From Aurantimonas aggregata (lineage in GTDB: Bacteria > Pseudomonadota > Alphaproteobacteria > Rhizobiales > Rhizobiaceae), in assembly GCF_010500835.1 (NCBI RefSeq), contig NZ_JAAAMJ010000006.1, positions 62,001-126,000 on the forward strand: a DNA stretch of 64,000 nucleotides. The letters run 5' to 3'. Shown here one piece after another: positions 29,002 to 38,429 of this stretch (within the stretch, counting starts at the first letter, position 1; every line of letters starts with the position of its first letter). The notes beneath the pieces are model-generated. The model made no database searches. It had not been told where the DNA came from and was given only the letters and a program-made list of their open reading frames with translations. The translations under genes and the position numbers were made by a program.

Positions 29002-30720
29002 TCAGCGCTGCAGCTTGACGCCGAGGCGGATGGTGTCTGCCCGGTAGTCGGCGCCGGCGACCTCCGAATAGAGCTCGCGGTGGCTGTAGATGCCGGTCAG
29101 CGCGAGGCTTCTTGTCAGCCAGTAATTGAACCCCGCCTCGCCGATCCACTCGATCTCGTCGCTGCTGGGCAGCGATGAGTCGGCGAGGGTGGCGGTGATC
29201 GCGGCGGTCAGGTCGGTTCGAGCGGTGAGGATGTGCGTCACCCCGAGCGATCCCTCGTAGGAAACCGTGGTCGACTGGCCGGAACTCTCCGGCTCGAACG
29301 TCGTGCGAGCGGCGAGCGTGACGTCGGTGCCGCGGCGCGGCGACCATTGCAGGGAAGCGTCCAGCGTCGGCGCGGCGGTCGTCTCCGCCCGGTCGTCCTC
29401 GGGCTGGTTCCACGCATAGCCGGCCGCGATTTCGCCGCTCAGCTTCTCCGAAAGATCGATCCCGACGCCGGCGCGCAACGCGGGGATCAGCGAGTCCCGC
29501 CCGACGTCGCCGGTATCCGTCTCGTCGAACAGGCGCTGGCCGAGACTGCCTTCGAGGAAGGGCTGCAAGGCCGGTGACAGCCGGTAGCCGGCCCGCAATG
29601 CGCCGGTCAGCGTGGTGTAGCTCTGATCGGAGAAGCCCTCGGGTAGGCCCGAGTAATCCTCCCGCGCCACCGTGCCGGTCCCACCCAGCACCAGCCGGCC
29701 GAACTCGCGCTGCAACTGCGCCGAGGCGGAGCCGCTGAGCACGTCCGGGCGCTCGGCGCCGGCCAGCGCCACGTCGATCTCGACGGGGTCCTCGCGCCGA
29801 TATTCCAGCGCGCCGCGAAACGTTGCGGTGGTCACCCGATCGATGTCGAGCCGCAGGCGGCCATCGACGGCGGCGCGCGGATCCTCCGGCACCTCGCCGG
29901 CGAAGTTCCGACGATAGGTCAGCCGCGTGTTGAATTCCGCTTCGTGCATCGACCAGTCCGACAGGAGGCGGGCGGAGACCGTCGTCTCGCTGAAGACCCC
30001 GCCTTCGCCGCCCGGTTCCTCGTCGAGATTGGTCGAGGCACCGATATCCTGGATCAGCTCGGGAAACAGGATGAAGCTGCCGGCGCGGATGCCGATCGGC
30101 GCGAACGGGTCGTCGGCTGGCCGGCGGACGATGCGCTGCAGCGCCAGCGCCGGGCGGTTGCCGCGCAGCTGGTCGAACGAGCCGGGCGTCTCGCCGGCGA
30201 CGCCGGCTGACAGCGGCGGGTTGCTGGCCGTCGGTAAGGCGGGTGTGGCCGCTGACTGCCGGAATGCCGGATCCTCGAAATCGTCCTCCTGATCGGAGCG
30301 CAAGGCCGCGCCGGGAATCGGCCGCACCGGCCGGGAGCGGCCGGATAGGCCGGCCTGTCCGGCAGGGCGGGGCGGGGCTGCCTCGAACAGGTCGAAGCTC
30401 GGCGCGACGGGCGGCTCCTCCTCGTCGATCTCCTCCGCCAGCGGCTCGTATCTCTCGTCCGGTGGTAGCGCCTGGTCGGACGACCGCCCGGACCGAAGAT
30501 CCTGCGAATTTGTGTCGAGCGCCTCGCCTGTCCCGACCCTCGGCTTGTCGGCCTGGCGCCGTATCCCGTCCAGTGCCTCGCCGCCCATCAGGTCCGAGCC
30601 GGTGCGCAGTTCCGGCATGACCAGGGTCTGGGCGGCGGCATGATCGGGCGACGCGGTCGTCAGCGCGCCGAGGGCGGCTGCAACGAGCAGGGTCGAAAGA
30701 CGGGGGAAAAGCGGGGTCAT
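29002..30720 (-). CDS. outer membrane beta-barrel protein (putative porin, BBP2 type)
   Basis: 572 aa. Signal peptide from ATG 30720 (FPRLSTLLVAAALGALTTAS), then a long Pro/Asp/Ala-rich region (about 35-170) and a C-terminal region of alternating hydrophobic and polar residues that ends in Q-R. Strand patterns such as SWMHEAEFNTRLTYRRNF-like stretches and GAL.Y repeats indicate a barrel from about 190. The last strand is YRADTIRLGVKLQR, an outer-membrane-type end with Arg instead of Phe. The role (export of polysaccharide or general porin) is not set. Confidence 0.75.
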   Translation of the reverse strand: MTPLFPRLSTLLVAAALGALTTASPDHAAAQTLVMPELRTGSDLMGGEALDGIRRQADKPRVGTGEALDTNSQDLRSGRSSDQALPPDERYEPLAEEIDEEEPPVAPSFDLFEAAPPRPAGQAGLSGRSRPVRPIPGAALRSDQEDDFEDPAFRQSAATPALPTASNPPLSAGVAGETPGSFDQLRGNRPALALQRIVRRPADDPFAPIGIRAGSFILFPELIQDIGASTNLDEEPGGEGGVFSETTVSARLLSDWSMHEAEFNTRLTYRRNFAGEVPEDPRAAVDGRLRLDIDRVTTATFRGALEYRREDPVEIDVALAGAERPDVLSGSASAQLQREFGRLVLGGTGTVAREDYSGLPEGFSDQSYTTLTGALRAGYRLSPALQPFLEGSLGQRLFDETDTGDVGRDSLIPALRAGVGIDLSEKLSGEIAAGYAWNQPEDDRAETTAAPTLDASLQWSPRRGTDVTLAARTTFEPESSGQSTTVSYEGSLGVTHILTARTDLTAAITATLADSSLPSSDEIEWIGEAGFNYWLTRSLALTGIYSHRELYSEVAGADYRADTIRLGVKLQR

Positions 30721-30790
30721 CGCGTGTATTCGGGCACCTTGATCGATTGTCCGCGGACCGCCGGGCTTGCCGAAACGTAAATTTTCTTGG

Positions 30791-30806
30791 TTAAGGATTG
30801 GTTGAC
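30791..30806. promoter_or_regulatory. CtrA-like box (one mismatch)
   Basis: TTAA-GGATTGG-TTGAC matches TTAA-N7-TTAAC except for one base. It lies between the divergent beta-barrel and kdsD genes. Such near matches can occur by chance. Confidence 0.3.
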
Positions 30807-30922
30807 GAGATTGTCCGAATCCTGCGTCGCCGACGCCCTGTCGCTGCGTCATGATTTGGCCCGACGCGCCTGATCAGTTGCGCGCCATGCCGGCCGAAGG
30901 GCCGTACCGGAGAAGCCAGACA

Positions 30923-31915
30923 GTGATCCCCCAAACGCTTGCCGCACCCGAGAGCCTTGGCTCCGCATCGGCCGTCCACACGATCGAGACCGAGGCCGAA
31001 GGGCTGCGGGTCCTCGCCGGCCTGCTGCGGGGCGAGATGGCGGCGCCCTTCGAGCGCGTGCTGGAGCTGATCTCGCGGGTCACCGGGCGCATCATCGTCA
31101 CCGGCGTCGGCAAGAGCGGCCATATCGGCGCGAAGATCGCCGCGACCTTCGCGTCCACCGGCACGCCGGCCTTCTTCGTCCACCCGTCGGAAGCCAATCA
31201 CGGCGATCTCGGCATGATCGGCCGCGACGACGCGATTCTTGCAATGTCATGGTCGGGCGAAAGCGCCGAGCTGAAGGGTATCGTCGCCTATTCGCGCCGA
31301 TTCCGCATCCCGCTCGTCGCGCTCACCTCGCGGCGCGAATCGACGCTGGGCCGCGAGGCCGACGAGGCGCTGATCCTGCCCCGCGCGGCGGAAGCCTGCC
31401 CGCATGGTCTGGCGCCCACGACGTCGACGACGCTGCAGGTGGCGCTGGGCGATGCGCTCGCCGTGGCGCTGCTGGAGCGCCGCGGCTTCACGCCGAGCGA
31501 CTTCCGCGTGTTCCACCCCGGCGGCCAGCTCGGCGCGAGCCTGACCCATGTCGGCGACATCATGCATGTCGGCGAGTCGCTGCCGCTGGTGCCGGAAGGC
31601 ATGCTGATGTCGGAAGCGATCCTGATCATGTCGCGCAAGGGGTTCGGCTGCGTCGCCGTCGTCGACGGCGAGGGGCTGCTGCGCGGCCTTGTCACCGACG
31701 GCGATCTGCGGCGGCATCTGGCCGGGGACCTGCTCAGCAAGCAGGTCGATGCGGTGATGACCCGCAACCCGAAGACGATCGAGCCGGAGACGATGGCGGC
31801 CAAGGCCCTCGACATCGTCAACAGCCTCAACATCACGGCGCTGATGGTGGTCAGGCAGGGTCGTCCGGTGGGCATCGTCCACCTCCACGACCTCCTGCGG
31901 ATCGGCGCCGCCTGA
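30923..31915 (+). CDS. kdsD: D-arabinose-5-phosphate isomerase, KpsF/GutQ family
   Basis: 330-aa isomerase turning ribulose-5-phosphate into arabinose-5-phosphate for Kdo of LPS. SIS domain (about 25-170): VTGVGKSGHIGAKIAATFAS and AMSWSGESAELKGIV, then two CBS motifs (about 200-330) separated by VVDGEGLLRGLVTDGD. GTG 30923 is favoured because GGAG stands 8 bp before it and the length fits (E. coli KdsD 328 aa); earlier in-frame ATGs would add a weakly related N-terminus. Convergent with the NfeD gene. Confidence 0.9.
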   Translation: MIPQTLAAPESLGSASAVHTIETEAEGLRVLAGLLRGEMAAPFERVLELISRVTGRIIVTGVGKSGHIGAKIAATFASTGTPAFFVHPSEANHGDLGMIGRDDAILAMSWSGESAELKGIVAYSRRFRIPLVALTSRRESTLGREADEALILPRAAEACPHGLAPTTSTTLQVALGDALAVALLERRGFTPSDFRVFHPGGQLGASLTHVGDIMHVGESLPLVPEGMLMSEAILIMSRKGFGCVAVVDGEGLLRGLVTDGDLRRHLAGDLLSKQVDAVMTRNPKTIEPETMAAKALDIVNSLNITALMVVRQGRPVGIVHLHDLLRIGAA

Positions 31916-31924
31916 GGCGAGGGA

Positions 31925-32392
31925 TCAGCCCGCCGGAGACGTTGCAGGCTCGACCCTGAGCACGCTGCCGTCGGCGCCGACGACCCGCACCCGCGCGCCC
32001 GCCGGCAGGTCGGGTCCCTCGACGCTCCACCAGCTGTCTTCCAGCCCGACGCGTCCGCGTCCGTTGACGATGTCGTCGCTGAGCACAGCCTCGCGGCCGA
32101 TGAGCCGCTGCGTGCGCTTGTTGAGCGTGTCGGATTGCGGGGTCTCGCTCTTCGCCCCGTACCATTTCCGGCCGAGAAACACCGCGACGGCCGATACGAC
32201 GACATAAGCGAGGACCTGCTGCTGCCAGCCGAACCACTCGCCGCCGATCAGGAGCACGTTCATGCCGACGACCAGCGCCGCAATCCCGAAGAACAACAGA
32301 TAGACCCCCGGCAGCACCGTTTCGAGCATCAGCAGCAGGAGGCCCAGAATCCACCAGCCGTAGTCGGACAGGGCGCCGGTCCAGTCCGTCAC
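31925..32392 (-). CDS. NfeD-family membrane protein
   Basis: 155 aa, short NfeD (NfeD1b type). Three or four hydrophobic helices (about 12-90) lead to a C-terminal OB-fold-like region (IGREAVLSDDIVNGRGRVGL, then EDSWWSVEG). It pairs with the upstream SPFH gene, overlapping it by 4 bp; in this family NfeD and stomatin-like proteins act together at the membrane, and the serine-protease domain of long NfeD is absent here. Confidence 0.88.
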   Translation of the reverse strand: MTDWTGALSDYGWWILGLLLLMLETVLPGVYLLFFGIAALVVGMNVLLIGGEWFGWQQQVLAYVVVSAVAVFLGRKWYGAKSETPQSDTLNKRTQRLIGREAVLSDDIVNGRGRVGLEDSWWSVEGPDLPAGARVRVVGADGSVLRVEPATSPAG

Positions 32393-33405
32393 GTGTCGCT
32401 CCCGCCGCCCGGGAAGGTCGGTACCGCGCTGCGCCGCCCGGTGCCACCCTTGCGCGGCGTCGTGGGCGTGCCGGGGGCGTTCGGCTCGGGATCGTTGAAC
32501 GTCGCGCGGGCGATCTCGGCGATGCCGGCGATCGAACCGATGAGCGACGATGCCTCGAGCGGCATCAGGATGACGCGCTGGTTCGGGGCGGAAGCAATCT
32601 TGCCGAGTGCCTCGGTGTATTTCTGCGCCACGAAGTAGTTGATCGCCTGGACGTCGCCGGCGGCGATCGCCTCGGAGACCAGCCGGGTCGCTGTGGCTTC
32701 CGCCTCGGCCAGCCGCTCGCGGCCCTCGGCCTCGCGATAGGCGGCGTCGCGCCGGCCCTCGGCCTGCAGGATCTGCGACTGCTTCTCGCCCTCGGCCCGC
32801 AGGATCGACGCGTTGCGCGAGCCTTCCGCCTCGAGGATCTCCGCCCGCTTCTCGCGCTCGGCCATCATCTGCCGCGCCATCGAGTCCACGAGGTTCTTCG
32901 GCGGATTGATGTCCTTGATCTCGATGCGGGTGATCTTGATTCCCCAGCCACTGGCCGCCTGGTCGACGACCCGCAGGATCTTCTCCGAGATTGCGTCGCG
33001 ATTGGACAGGAGGTCGTCGAGATCCATCGAGCCCATGACCGAGCGCAGATTGGTCATCACCAGGTTGAGGATGGCGTTCTCCAGACCCGAGACTTCGTAG
33101 GCGGCCGCCGCCGCGTCCAGAATCTGATAAAAGGCGACGCCATCGGCCGCGACGGAGGCGTTGTCGCGGGTGATCACCTCCTGGGTCGGCACGTCCAGCA
33201 CCTGCTCCATCATGTTGAGCTTGCGGCCGACGCGCTCGATGAAGGGCATGATGACGTTGAGGCCGGGGGTCAGGGTGCGGGTATAGCGGCCGAAATTCTC
33301 GACCGTGTAGTGATAGCCTTGCGGCACGATCTTGATCGTCGAGAACAGGACGACGATCGCGAAGAACAGGACGACCAGGACCAGGATACCGGTAGCGGTG
33401 AGCAT
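32389..33405 (-). CDS. SPFH/Band 7 domain protein (stomatin/QmcA type)
   Basis: 338-aa membrane-anchored scaffold. One N-terminal transmembrane helix (GILVLVVLFFAIVVLFSTIK), the SPFH domain (about 25-200, VPQGYHYTVENFGRYTRTL), a long helical coiled-coil region rich in AEG repeats (about 190-260), and a Pro/Gly tail. ATG 33405 is chosen over TTG 33423 for its CGGAGA site. Such proteins oligomerise into rings and gather membrane microdomains with NfeD. Followed by nfeD with a 4-bp overlap. Confidence 0.9.
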   Translation of the reverse strand: MLTATGILVLVVLFFAIVVLFSTIKIVPQGYHYTVENFGRYTRTLTPGLNVIMPFIERVGRKLNMMEQVLDVPTQEVITRDNASVAADGVAFYQILDAAAAAYEVSGLENAILNLVMTNLRSVMGSMDLDDLLSNRDAISEKILRVVDQAASGWGIKITRIEIKDINPPKNLVDSMARQMMAEREKRAEILEAEGSRNASILRAEGEKQSQILQAEGRRDAAYREAEGRERLAEAEATATRLVSEAIAAGDVQAINYFVAQKYTEALGKIASAPNQRVILMPLEASSLIGSIAGIAEIARATFNDPEPNAPGTPTTPRKGGTGRRSAVPTFPGGGSDT

Positions 33406-33505
33406 GTTGTGGTCTCCGTTCAACGCGACTGGCTGCGGTCTCGAGGCACCGCAGCGGGATTGACTATCGGTGCCCGACCGGGCCGCGGCAAGCCGTGTCC
33501 GTTTG

Positions 33506-34567
33506 TCAGTCGACCCAGCCGCGCAGCTCGCGCCGCACCATCGCTTCGATGACGTCCATGCCGGGCTCGGAATCGTTCAGGCACGGGATGTGGGCGAAGT
33601 GCTCGCCGCCCGCCTCGTGGAAGATCTCGCCCGCCTCGCCGGCGATTTCCTCGAGCGTCTCCAGGCAATCGGAGACGAAACCCGGATTGAACACCGCAAT
33701 CCGCTTGATGCCCTCTTTCGCCAGGGCCTCGACGGTCTTGTCGGTGTAGGGCTGCAGCCACTCTTCCGGGCCGAAGCGCGACTGGAAGCAGGTCATCAGC
33801 CGGCCCTTCGGCCAGCCGAGCCGCTCTTCCAGCAGCCGCGAGGTCTTCTGGCAGTGGCAGTGATACGGATCGCCCTTGCGGAAATAGCTCTGCGGAATGC
33901 CGTGATAGGAGGCGATCACCCGCTCCGGCTCGAAGTCGAGCGTCGCCAGATGCGTCTCGATCGAGCGGGCGAGCGCGTCGATGTAGATGGGCTCGTCGTG
34001 ATAGGGCGGCACGGTCCGGACCGCCGGCATCCAGCGCTTGCTCATCATGTGCTCGAAGAACTTGTCGTTCACCGTCGCCGTCGTTGCCGCCGCATATTGC
34101 GGATAGAGCGGGTAGACGAGGATCCGGTCGCAGCCCTGCTCGAGCAGGTAGTCGGTCCGCGCCGCGATCGACGGATTGCCGTAGCGCATCGCCCAGTCGA
34201 CGACGATCTCGCCCCGTCCCGCGAGCCGCAGCGCCAGCTTCTCGCCCTGCGCCCGGGTGAAGGTTCGAAGCGGCGACTCGTTGCGCTCGTGGTTCCAGAT
34301 CTCGGCATAGGCAGCGCCCGACTTCTTAGGCCGGGTGTTGAGCACGATGCCGTAGAGGATCGGGTACCAGGCGGCCCGGGGCCATTCGATGACCCGCTTG
34401 TCGGAGAGGAACTCCTTCAGGTAGCGGCGCATCGGCTTGAAGTCGGTCCCGTCCGGGGTCCCGAGATTGACCAGCAGGACGCCGACCTTCGGCTGCTTCA
34501 CCGTCGGATGACCGGCAGGCAGCGGGCCCGTCGCCCGCTCCGCGATGGTCTTGGTCAGGGCGTTCAT
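33506..34567 (-). CDS. hemH: ferrochelatase
   Basis: 353-aa enzyme that inserts Fe2+ into protoporphyrin IX, the last step of heme synthesis. The conserved catalytic His is H222 in IASYHGIPQSYF, the N-terminus is GVLLVNLGTPDGT, and the C-terminal PGFVSDCLETLEEI motif carries the conserved acidic residues. ATG 34567 follows GAGGATG by a suitable distance. The omp10-like gene just upstream is the usual Hyphomicrobiales neighbour. Confidence 0.95.
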   Translation of the reverse strand: MNALTKTIAERATGPLPAGHPTVKQPKVGVLLVNLGTPDGTDFKPMRRYLKEFLSDKRVIEWPRAAWYPILYGIVLNTRPKKSGAAYAEIWNHERNESPLRTFTRAQGEKLALRLAGRGEIVVDWAMRYGNPSIAARTDYLLEQGCDRILVYPLYPQYAAATTATVNDKFFEHMMSKRWMPAVRTVPPYHDEPIYIDALARSIETHLATLDFEPERVIASYHGIPQSYFRKGDPYHCHCQKTSRLLEERLGWPKGRLMTCFQSRFGPEEWLQPYTDKTVEALAKEGIKRIAVFNPGFVSDCLETLEEIAGEAGEIFHEAGGEHFAHIPCLNDSEPGMDVIEAMVRRELRGWVD

Positions 34568-34730
34568 GGTCGCATCCTCAAGCAGTTTCGGCACTCCGCT
34601 TCCCGCGGCACGGCCATGTCGACCGGCCCACTGGTGTCCGTGCCCCCATGCGCCGTCTCTGACAGGCGATATAGGCGCGTTTACCGCCAGGCGAAACGCG
34701 ACGGACCGTCTTGCCGGTGCGACGAATTGC

Positions 34731-35108
34731 TCAGCCGCGCGCCAGGCTGAAGCTCGAACCGTCGGCCGCGGTGCAGGTCATCTGCCCGGCGGCGTGGTTG
34801 CAGTTGGCGGCCAGCTGCTGGTTTCGCTGCAGCGAACGGTAGTTGATCTGGATCTGGCCGGCGCCCGTTGTCGTGTAGGTGCCTTCGGCGAGCAGGCCGT
34901 TGGTGGCGCTTTCGGCCGAGGTGAAACGGCCGTTCTGGAACCGGGCATTATAGGGAACAGGCCCGCCGACATTGCGCCAGCTGCCTTCGACACCGAGCGG
35001 CATCTGCTGCTGCGGCGGCAGGGATGGCGCGAGCGAAGCCTGGCGTTCCGACTGGCAGGCCGCAAGAGTGAGGGTCAGCAGGGCAAGGCACAAGGCAGAA
35101 CGGCGCAT
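34731..35108 (-). CDS. outer membrane lipoprotein, Omp10 type
   Basis: 125-aa lipoprotein. From ATG 35108 the signal sequence MRRSALCLALLTLTLAACQS ends in lipobox LAAC (Cys18). The body has EGSWRNVGG near the start and LAEGTYTTTG, GQIQINYRS, MTCTAADGSSFSLARG, which I recognise as the Omp10 pattern of Brucella and relatives (Inh/Omp19-like beta barrel). Its neighbour hemH is as in Brucella. Function is structural/antigenic and unclear. Confidence 0.85.
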   Translation of the reverse strand: MRRSALCLALLTLTLAACQSERQASLAPSLPPQQQMPLGVEGSWRNVGGPVPYNARFQNGRFTSAESATNGLLAEGTYTTTGAGQIQINYRSLQRNQQLAANCNHAAGQMTCTAADGSSFSLARG

Positions 35109-35254
35109 GCAAAAGTCCTTCGACTGCGCTGCCAACGGCTCGCGCGGAACACAACATTACGAGCGGCAATCAGGCACGCGGCATGATTCCAGGGTCGCTG
35201 ATGCCAAGGTTAACCCATTCCCGCAACACTGTCATCGCGCCGCGACGGTGCGGA

Positions 35255-35698
35255 TCAGACAGTTTCGGGCCGCCGCAGGGCCAGGACGGAATGGATCGAG
35301 CCGATCGTCTCGATCGAGCGGATCCGGCCGTCGGTGGTGAAGGCGAACCAGTACATCGTCGTGCCGGTGATCAGGGTTCCGGTCTGCTCGTCCCGGCGCG
35401 TCCAGTCGCAGCGGCTGGCGGCTTCGTCGAGCTCGCAGACGATGCCGCGGGGCTCGTAGGAGATGTAGTTGGTCCGCTTCATCAATTCCTGGAGGAAGGC
35501 GGTCGCCTCCTCCTCGCCCTGCAGGCGGAACTCGCCTTCCATTCGCCCGAACCAGGGGGCATCGGCCATCGCGTCGTTGCTGCGCTGGGAGAATACCGCG
35601 CCGGGCGCGAAATGGCGCGCAATGTTGCCGGGCGTGCCCGACATCACCGCGTCCATTACAGCCTCGACCACCTGGCGCCGGGCATCGTTGTCGGTCAT
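35255..35698 (-). CDS. SnoaL/NTF2-like protein
   Basis: 147-aa protein with a probable NTF2-like cone fold: an N-terminal helix (RRQVVEAVMDAVMSG, then NIARHFAPGAVFSQR), and strands with TNYISYEPRGIVCELDE, CDWTRRDEQTGTL and DGRIRSIETIGSIHSVLA. The pattern GTTMYWFAFTTDGRI matches the usual SnoaL edge. ATG 35698 has GGAG 8 bp upstream; ATG 35710 is earlier in frame. Enzymatic or binding role unknown. It lies between omp10 and homospermidine synthase, all in the same direction. Confidence 0.75.
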   Translation of the reverse strand: MTDNDARRQVVEAVMDAVMSGTPGNIARHFAPGAVFSQRSNDAMADAPWFGRMEGEFRLQGEEEATAFLQELMKRTNYISYEPRGIVCELDEAASRCDWTRRDEQTGTLITGTTMYWFAFTTDGRIRSIETIGSIHSVLALRRPETV

Positions 35699-35793
35699 CA
35701 CATGCTCCATTGCGGTGGTACATTTGTAGCCACCTAATGGTAAAGCGCACGCTTTACCAGCCCGACCAAGATGATCGGGCCGGAGCAAAACGA

Positions 35794-37239
35794 TCACCTG
35801 ACGAGGATGTTCCTGAACTGCCACGGATCCTTGTCGTCGAGGTCTTCCGGGAACAATCCCGGGCGGTCCTTCAACGGCGTCCAGTCGGTATAGTAGCCCT
35901 TGACCGGGCCGAGATACGGTTGCTGCACTTCCAGGCAGCGCCGGTAATCCATCTCGTCGGTCTCGACGATCCCCGCTTCGGGGTTCTCCAGCGCCCACAC
36001 CATGCCGGCGAGCACCGCAGAGCTCACCTGCAGGCCGGTGGCACTCTGGTAGGGCGCCAGCTTGCGCGCCTCTTCGAGCGACAATTGCGAGCCATACCAG
36101 TAGGCGTTCTTCTCGTGGCCGTAGAGCAGCACGCCCAGCTCGTCGACGCCGTCGAGAAGTTCGCTCTCGTCGAGCACGTGATGCTCGGGCTGGATCTTGC
36201 CGGCCGCGCCGAACAGTTCGTCCAGCGACAGCACCGCGTCGTTGCACGGGTGATATGCGTAGTGGCAGGTCGGCCGGTACGTCACCTCGTCGTCGCGGTT
36301 GCGATGGCTGAAATAGTCGGCGATCGAGATCGACTCGTTGTGGGTGACGAGGAAGCCGTATTGCGGCCCTGGCGTCGGGCACCAGGATCGGACCCGCGTG
36401 TTGGCGCCGGGCTGTTCGAGGAAGATCCCCGACTGGTGGCCCTTCTTGTGCATGCGGGCGTTCTTCGGCATCCACTTCTCATGGGTGCCCCAGCCTAGCT
36501 CCGCCGGCTGCATGCCTTCCGACAGGAAGCCTTCCACCGACCAGGTGTTCCAGAACACGTTGAGCGGCTTCGGCGCCTTGGCGCGCTGGGTGTCGCGCTC
36601 GGCGATGTGGATGCCCTTGACCCCGACGCGCTTCATCAACTTCGCCCAGCCCTCGCGATCGTCCGCGGTCGGCTCGGTGGATTCGAGGCCGATCTCGCGC
36701 GACACGTCGATCAGCGCCTGCTTGACGAACCATGAGACCATGCCCGGATTGGCGCCGCAGCAGGAGACGGCCGTGGTGCCGCCCGGATGCTTGCGCTTCT
36801 CCTTGCGCACCGTTTCGCGCAGCGCATAGTTCGTGCGATCGGCGTTGGACAGCGACTCGTTGAAGTAGAAGCCGAGCCACGGCTCGACGACCGTGTCGAT
36901 GTAGAGAACGCCGAGCTTGCGGCAGAGCTTCATCAGGTCGAGCGAGCCGGTATCGACCGACAGGTTGACGCAGAAGCCCTGGCCCTTGCCTTCGGTCAGC
37001 AGCGGCGTCAGCAGTTCCTCGTAATTCTTCTTGGTCACCGCCTCGTTGACGAAGCGGATGCCGCGCTCGTCGAGGAGCGCCTTGTCGGCATCGTTCGGAT
37101 CGATGACGGTGAAGCGCGACTTGTCGTAGTCGAAATGCCGCTCGATCAGTGGCAGGGTTCCCTTGCCGATCGAACCAAAGCCGATCATCACGATGGGCCC
37201 TGAAATCTTTGCGTGTATCGGGTGCTTGTCACGTTTCAC
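35794..37239 (-). CDS. homospermidine synthase
   Basis: 481-aa NAD-dependent enzyme that joins putrescine and an aminobutyl group to make homospermidine, the typical long polyamine of rhizobia. N-terminal Rossmann motif MIGFGSIGKG (about 18-27), then the saccharopine-dehydrogenase-like catalytic region (TAVSCCGANPGMVSWFVKQA) and WNTWSVEGFLSEGMQPAELG. The start is GTG 37239, with AGGAGG 6-7 bp before it; longer versions would add unrelated residues. About 200 bp of leader without a gene precede it. Confidence 0.92.
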   Translation of the reverse strand: MKRDKHPIHAKISGPIVMIGFGSIGKGTLPLIERHFDYDKSRFTVIDPNDADKALLDERGIRFVNEAVTKKNYEELLTPLLTEGKGQGFCVNLSVDTGSLDLMKLCRKLGVLYIDTVVEPWLGFYFNESLSNADRTNYALRETVRKEKRKHPGGTTAVSCCGANPGMVSWFVKQALIDVSREIGLESTEPTADDREGWAKLMKRVGVKGIHIAERDTQRAKAPKPLNVFWNTWSVEGFLSEGMQPAELGWGTHEKWMPKNARMHKKGHQSGIFLEQPGANTRVRSWCPTPGPQYGFLVTHNESISIADYFSHRNRDDEVTYRPTCHYAYHPCNDAVLSLDELFGAAGKIQPEHHVLDESELLDGVDELGVLLYGHEKNAYWYGSQLSLEEARKLAPYQSATGLQVSSAVLAGMVWALENPEAGIVETDEMDYRRCLEVQQPYLGPVKGYYTDWTPLKDRPGLFPEDLDDKDPWQFRNILVR

Positions 37240-37445
37240 GGACAGCCCTCCTGGTAGTTGAATTGTGCCGAGGGGTTTCGGCGAAGGCGCTAGTACAGAT
37301 TTAAGACACGGGCTAGGACAGTTAGGTGACAAATGAAAGGGCGAGGGCCCTGACCGGCGCTCCGACGTCAGTGTCGCCCTGCGTCTCAGGGCGGTCAGAT
37401 ATCCCTCGCTCATCTCCCTCCGAGACCGCAACGACCGAGACCTGA

Positions 37446-38420
37446 ATGCAGCTTCCCCCGGCCTTGCGGCTTGCCCTCGACGCTCATCTAGACGACCGGC
37501 CCCTCGCCGGTCTGCGCACCGAAGGCGCACGACTGTCGCAACGCTACCGTGCCGAGACGCGCGACGGCAAACGCCATCTGGACGGCGAGGCGGCGGTGCT
37601 GGCCTATCTGGCGGCCCGAATGCCGGCAACCTTCGCCGCGGTGAGGGCGAGCCTTGCCGCAGTCGCCCGGCGTCAGCCGGATTTTACCCCGCGAACGCTG
37701 CTCGACGTCGGGGCAGGGCCGGGCACCGCGCTCTGGGCCGCCCTCGACGCGTTCGACAGCCTTGTCGCGGCGACATTGGTCGAGGCCAGCCCACCGGCCA
37801 TGGCAGTCGGCCAGGCGCTCTGCGATGCGGGCCTGTCGGACTCTGTCGTCGATGTCGAATGGGTCGCGGGCGATGCCCTGTCCGGCCTTTCGGCCCGCGA
37901 GCCGGCCGACCTCGTCTCGCTCGCCTATGTCCTCGACGAACTGCCGCCGGCCGCCATCCCCCGCCTCGTTGCCGACCTCTGGCGCCTGACGCGCCACGTG
38001 CTGGTGATCGTCGAGCCCGGCACCACGGCGGGCTGGCGCCGCATCCTCGCAGCACGCGACCAGCTGCTGGCCGAAGGCGGCGCGATCCTGGCGCCGTGCC
38101 CGCATGCCGCCGCCTGTCCGCTGACGCCGCCCGACTGGTGCCATTTCGCCGAACGGGTCGAGCGCTCGCGCACCCATCGCCTGACCAAGGGCGGCACCGT
38201 GCCCTACGAGGACGAGAAGTTCATCTATCTCGCCGTCGCCCGCGAGCCCGCCGCCCCGCCTGCAGCGCGGGTACTGGCGCCGCCGCGCAGCGGCAGCGGC
38301 AAGGTCCAGCTGAAGCTCTGCACCGCCGGCGGCACGCTGCAGGAGCGACTGGTGACCAAGCGCGAAGGCGAGACCTTCCGCTCGGCGCGGCGGCTGGAAT
38401 GGGGTGATGAATGGGGATGA
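37446..38420 (+). CDS. Rsm22-family small ribosomal subunit methyltransferase
   Basis: 324-aa SAM-dependent methyltransferase-like protein. The SAM loop is LLDVGAGPGTALWAA (about 83-97), and the family zinc-like motif APCPHAAACPLTPPDWCHF (about 218-236) with RSRTHRLTKGGTVPYEDEKF is typical of Rsm22/mitochondrial METTL17 proteins. These are linked to small-subunit assembly; methyltransferase activity is not certain. Convergent with the M3 peptidase. Confidence 0.85.
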   Translation: MQLPPALRLALDAHLDDRPLAGLRTEGARLSQRYRAETRDGKRHLDGEAAVLAYLAARMPATFAAVRASLAAVARRQPDFTPRTLLDVGAGPGTALWAALDAFDSLVAATLVEASPPAMAVGQALCDAGLSDSVVDVEWVAGDALSGLSAREPADLVSLAYVLDELPPAAIPRLVADLWRLTRHVLVIVEPGTTAGWRRILAARDQLLAEGGAILAPCPHAAACPLTPPDWCHFAERVERSRTHRLTKGGTVPYEDEKFIYLAVAREPAAPPAARVLAPPRSGSGKVQLKLCTAGGTLQERLVTKREGETFRSARRLEWGDEWG

Positions 38421-38429
38421 TCTGGAGGT